A model generated the notes under the pieces. The model saw only the letters and a list, made by a program, of their open reading frames with translations. It was not told where the DNA came from and searched no databases. DNA of 64,000 bases from Sipunculus nudus (lineage: Eukaryota > Annelida > Sipuncula > Golfingiida > Sipunculidae), in assembly GCA_026874595.1 (NCBI GenBank), contig CM049311.1, positions 37,244,676 through 37,308,675 of the forward strand, read 5' to 3'. Both the position numbers and the translations under genes were made by a program. Shown here piece by piece: positions 59,216 through 64,000 of this stretch. How positions within the stretch are numbered: position 1 is the stretch's first letter; the number at the start of each line of letters is the position of its first letter.

Positions 59216-61499
59216 CAAGACAACATTAACCAGTAGCCCTTGCAGTCTTTTTTCTGTATTTTAATGGAAGAAAATGTGCCATGACATCCCGGTTTACAAA
59301 CCTGCATCCAGTTAAAAAATTGCAGAAGTCCATTGGCGCTGGATAAGTATAATAAAGATTATGTCATAAAACTCTTAATGAGATGACTTCATCATAAGAA
59401 ACTGTTTTTTTTTTTTTTTACTTTCCTGTGATGAAGCATCCAGGGTCCCTTTATTCAGCACCCTTCAGTTTATGGCATGTTTGATGTCATTGTTTTTTGT
59501 GTGTAACCAGATCTTAGATGATTGCATTAGAATAGTTCAGCAATACATGCTGTCAGATCAAAGAGCGATGAAACAGTATCCATTGGAGGGCTTCTTTTCT
59601 TTATATGTATGTATGCCATGTTTTAAGTCCAGTAATTTCATACCTGAATAAGTGCACTCGTTTACATGATCCTTAGGATAAGATCTGTCGGTTGCTAGGC
59701 TACAGCAGTCATGACAGGGTTAAATAACACCTTGGCTATGACTGAGAGCCCTGTGTGCTGTATCATTTTTCAGAATTAAATCATGATATTTCCAGGCTGT
59801 CTCAGTCAACACTACAGATACTATCAACTTTAACTTGACTTTGAGAGTGTCGTGAACTGCATTTCTTTTAACAAAATTACAGAACATGCATCTACCATGT
59901 CACAACAAATTGTGTTTGATATATTTTCTTATTTTGATTGGTCCCAATAAGAGCATGTGTGCTATGAAATTTGGCCTGTTTACCAAAAGGATATTCATAA
60001 CTTAACATGTTAAAAGGTTCTTTTTAAATGAATCCCCTTTTTTTGGCTTAAAAATGTTTCTGTCGAAGATAAAAAAAAAATCACCCCTTTCTTCTAAAAA
60101 ATTCAGGTTATTGAGAAGTGCGCACAATGTATTGTTCCATATTAATTAAAATGAAATACTGTACATAATTACAATGTTATTTGCTGTGATTGAAGAAATT
60201 AAGATAAAAAGAGAAAGACTGCTCATGCAGTCAACAACATGTAACATGACAATTAATAATCTGTGTATACTATTGACCTCAGACAAGTATTGTGCCTAAA
60301 TTTCTTCTATGCCAGGAGTACTACATGTATTGCAAATCAGCCAAAACAGTTCAAAGTGGGTGTGATTTGGGAATCGGCCATGGAGTGAGTGTATATGGCC
60401 TTGCAAATATGGTGAGAAATAAATATCAGATGCAAACTTGTGACCTGGGACTAATACTGTGCCCAAATTTAAAATCAGCCGTATTATAAATCTAGGTCAA
60501 ACATAAAATGGCAGAAGAAAGAGAGGAATAAATTATGAAATCAATAGTTTTGTATTCTGGTGGCCCCAGGGTCCATCCACAAAATGTTTTTGCCAAATAT
60601 GAATATAGAAATAAACTCATTAACCCTATAATTTTATTCACCCTCCCGGTCTCCCTGTGGGGGGAGGCTTACAAAAAAGATGCATATAATAATTAAAGGC
60701 CTATGCCTTAATTGAAAGGAATTGTACATGTTTGTTGAATACAAGGTGCCTTGCTTGAGTTTAAATTACCAATGTCTTTCCAATCTGTAGGAATCTGTGA
60801 CTTTTTTTTCTTATTTATTTTATTAGCAGAAGTTTAATTATCAATCATCATATCTTAATTGAGAAGACAGCCATTTAAAGTAATCACTGTTAAACAGGAA
60901 AATGTGCATAATAAAGGAAACCTGAAACTGTGCATACAGGAGCTCAAGGACAGTTCTGAGACCTTAAAGTGATCACGTACAGAAAAAAAATGCATAATTA
61001 GCTTGTAATTACAGAGTCAAGCTTAAGAGGTCACGGAGTGCATTTTGCATTGTATAATTCATGAACACTTGAGCAGAAGCAAGGGCCCATATTGAGAGGT
61101 CCTCGGCTCTCTGATGCCAGAGACAACAAGCCGGCAGAGCCAGGGCACTTCTGTGTTTACATTTCTAGTGGCCAGTGGGATAAATCCATGATATGTACTT
61201 CAGGCATGGCAAACATTCTCCAGAGCTTGTCAACTTTAAATAACACTCCCGTCTAAGATCATTGGATTTTCATGGGGTTGTTTTCAAAACAGATGACTGT
61301 ATTATAATCAATCTGTGATCTGGGTTTACGTGAGTTTCAGTTCATTCTGTATATCAATGGAGCATTCCTTACAAATTGTGGACACTTTTTTATAATTTTT
61401 TTGTTGGAGGTAATTGCCTAGCTTAACTATAAGTATATGTACATCTGCATATTTCTATTCAAGTTTCAGATTATGTAACAGGGCAGTAGCTTTTTTTTT
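59216..61499. other. Intergenic or intronic, no gene seen
   Basis: AT-rich unique DNA with poly-T tracts (59407-59420). No supportable exon. The small frame at 60292-60489 shows no family. Confidence 0.45.
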
Positions 61500-64000
61500 A
61501 GAGAACCTGTGAGCTTATGCGATGGTGCGTTGTTGTGCGTTGTCTGTACGTTAACCATAGCTGTCTCAAAAATGGCAGGAGCTAGCATCACCAAATTTGT
61601 TGCAAATAATCAGTCATCCAAAAAACTATGTTGGATTTTGTTTATTTTTTTTCTAACTGCATTTTCTTAGATTTTTTAGGGAAAAAGCTAAAAAATCTTT
61701 AAAAATCTTCTTCTCTAGAACTGTCCAGCCAAATTGTCCAATATTTCAACAGAAATGATCCCTGGAACAATTTTTCTCAATTTTGTTCGAATGGTTCCAG
61801 TTCGGGGATTTTTGGCTGAGTTACAGGAGGTTGAACTCTGTTAACTGTGAAAAAAAGCATATTAAAATTTAAATCTCAGAAACGGCTGGAGTGATCATCA
61901 CCAAATTTAATGCCAATGTTGGTCACATAGGTCATATCTGAAATTTAGGTATTGGTGGCGCCACCTGCATCGGCCCTTTTGTGTACGGGGTCATCAGTGC
62001 CTGTATCACACTGAGGGCTACAAAAAACTTCTTCTCTGAAACCATATGGCGAAAATGTTTAATATGGCACAGAAATGATCCTAGGGTAGTGCTTTCTGAA
62101 GTTTGTTCAAATGGTCTCTTTTCAGTGACTTCTGGCTAAGTTATGGGAAGCTGAATCTAGCTATATGCCATAATAGCCCATTTTAGCTCAGTGGTTACAA
62201 AGATCTTCTCAAAACCACTTGGCAAAATTCTTAAATCTAACACATTAATTATCCTCAGATGTTGATAATTCAAGTTTGTTCAAATGGTTTTGGTTCAGTG
62301 CTTTTTGGCCGAGTTTGGGAAGCTGAAATTAGCCAGTTTGCTGTATCTTCCCATATGAGTTATAAACCTGCGAAATGTTTTTTGACTGATGCCACTGAAG
62401 CCAGTCTGTTAAATATTTTACAAGAATATTCCCTAAAATAATTCTTATAATAACTGTCATTAATGGTTCCACATGAATGATTTTTGGCTGAATTAAGGAG
62501 ATTGAATCAAGTCATTTTACCATATATGTTAGCTGTGTGATGCTGTTACATCTAGCCTGGCTCCAGTTTATAAACATCTATTACATCATGCCACTAGACA
62601 TTAAGATTTCGATTATCTTTGGTTAATATAAGCAAGAAAGTTTTTTTAAAAGCTTTTAAAAAATTTAGATTTATGATTCAAGTTATTCATCATACCAGGC
62701 AAGGTTACAATCATTGATAGTCAGCTCTCTGTGGCTAAAGACAACTGTACATGGATTATAAATTATTGGTATCCCTACTCAACTTAATTCAAGAATTTGC
62801 CATCAATGAGAATAATCTGTATTTTAATTTTGCATTCAGTATGCATCTGTAATAATTTTACATATATTCCTGATTTCTTTTTTATAAAAAGTCAGCTGAA
62901 AAATCATTTTGTATTTGGAAAATAAATTTCAAAGTAATTTCAAGTAGGGACCACTTCTGTGTACAGATGGCGGCACTTGGTTTACCATTGGCAGATTGCC
63001 AGTGCCTTGATGTTGGCCATTAGCCAAGATGATGTCAGCTCTATAAATAGTTTTGGCACAGTGCCAGGATTGGAAGAAGTGCAGCCAGGTATAGGTCAAG
63101 AGTTCACTCAGTGCAGTAGCTGCATTCTATTTATAGCTTTGGCAGACTGCTCACTGCATCATATTTGGCACCAAAGTTCAGCCTGAATCTATTTATAGCT
63201 TTGGCAGACTGCCAACTGTGTCAGATTATGCAACAGGTTGAGTACACTCAGTGCAGCCAGGTACAGGTCAAAAGTTCACTCATTCTATCCAGGTGCAGGT
63301 CAAGAGTTCACTCAGTGCAGTAGCTTGAGGCAGCAATTTGTCACAGGTCACTTGGGGGCAACTGCCTTACTCACCTAAGCCTTGTCAGCCGGGTGCATCT
63401 AACTCTGGGGAAGTTTGATGTATTGGACTGATATTTTGACCTGTCTATGTGTCTTTGATGGTATTCTCATTTACAAGACAGGTGGTGCCACCTATATTGA
63501 CTTTTGAAGTATATGCGCCTGCTTATTTCTACAGAGAAATTTGATACATCAGCCTAAAATTGGGCATGTTTATACATATCGGGTAGCTTTATGGTGTACA
63601 AGACTGGTGGCGCCAGCTACAATCATTGTATCTGCCATAACAGATTTTCCGGATACTATGTTTTCAGTTGGACGCCGATGCTGCCCCCATCACCGCATAG
63701 GTTTCTGGAGAACTCCTCCATAACCACTGGGCAGAATTTTTTAAAATTCGGAATTATGATCGGTCACATGTGAACTGCTGCGCCCTCATTTTTGGTGGAC
63801 CTCTGACCTTTTATCTCTGCCCAGCGTCCATTTGTGCGTCTGTTTCCACACATAAACCCACATATCTCAGGAACTGTTTGACCAATAAGGCTTAAGATTT
63901 TGCACAAAGTAGCCCTTGGAAAGCTTTATAACATACACTAAAAATGGTGGCACCACCTGCAACTATTTTTGCACAGCTCCATCTGTTCATCTGCCTTGGG
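61500..64000 (+). mobile_element. C element #3, truncated by the window end, with B nested in it
   Basis: Head AGAGAACCTGTGAGCTTATG after a T-run. The body aligns with C #2 in order (GGTGGCGCCACCTGCATCGG near 61955, GTTGATAATTCAAGTTTGTTC, the GTCAAGAGTTCACTCAGTGCAG repeats, GGTGGCGCCAGCTACAATCATT at 63606). A B element then starts at 63628. Confidence 0.75.
63628..64000 (+). mobile_element. B element #4, 5' part, nested in C #3
   Basis: Diverged head hairpin (GTATCTGCCATAACAG / TTTTCCGGATAC), then TCACATGTGA, GGACCTCTGACCT and the first palindrome unit GGTGGCACCACC near 63946. It runs past the window end. Confidence 0.75.

Noticed and set aside
58097-59307. Open frames of 85-139 codons on both strands in the 30-bp array
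   Set aside because: They follow from a unit length divisible by three. The repeat peptide changes frame within single ORFs, and no start context, splice site or unique domain is present.

Overview
The window reads as nuclear DNA of an invertebrate animal. It is AT-rich and almost free of coding sequence. It holds tRNA-derived SINEs, several MITEs, three long minisatellites, dinucleotide tracts and very many old interspersed repeats. It has one convincing protein-coding exon, with good splice sites at both ends. The repeat style (poly-T followed by a hairpin head, GTCCGTCGTCC-rich leaders, tandem body units) is what I associate with lophotrochozoan genomes, most likely a mollusc. That assignment is inference. 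Nothing looks bacterial, and there is no operon, CRISPR array or rRNA gene.

Layout. Positions 1-12,690 are a nested stack of non-autonomous mobile elements (families I call A1, A2, A3, B and C), whose heads and tails close in strict order like parentheses. Positions 12.7-34.5 kb are mostly unique or decayed DNA with a B element (14.7-15.9 kb), an hAT-type MITE (16.0-16.7 kb), a TA-flanked MITE (17.5-18.1 kb), a C element carrying a nested A2 (22.1-25.6 kb), (AT)n tracts, a 50-bp minisatellite (28.7-30.1 kb), SINEs and a TTA-flanked foldback MITE (33.4-33.7 kb). Positions 34.5-46.5 kb hold intact A3 and A2 copies, an A1 copy and a D element. At 47,319-49,232 lies a 1,914-bp exon of a WS/DGAT-type acyltransferase. 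Positions 50.7-53.6 kb are a 25-bp minisatellite with higher-order structure. Positions 56.3-58.1 kb are a B element, 58.1-59.2 kb a 30-bp minisatellite, and 61.5 kb to the end a C element with a B element nested in it.

The most interesting signal is the set of A/B/C/D elements. They differ in sequence but share a plan: most heads begin with a hairpin (no hairpin is evident in C), the bodies are tandem units (about 130-150 bp in A2, B and D, about 337 bp in A3) that in most families carry the 12-bp palindrome GGTGGCGCCACC, and the tails carry another hairpin, followed in A and B by CTAG or CTTG. No transposase, Rep/helicase or reverse transcriptase was found. All 18 recognisable copies point the same way. 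New copies repeatedly land in the T-run just downstream of the palindrome of an older copy. The ends resemble Helitron/Helentron-type elements, but this is inferred from structure only.

The single gene is an acyltransferase of the wax ester synthase/diacylglycerol acyltransferase family. Most family motifs are intact, but the HHxxxDG active-site motif reads HPSVCDG. Its remaining exons were not located.
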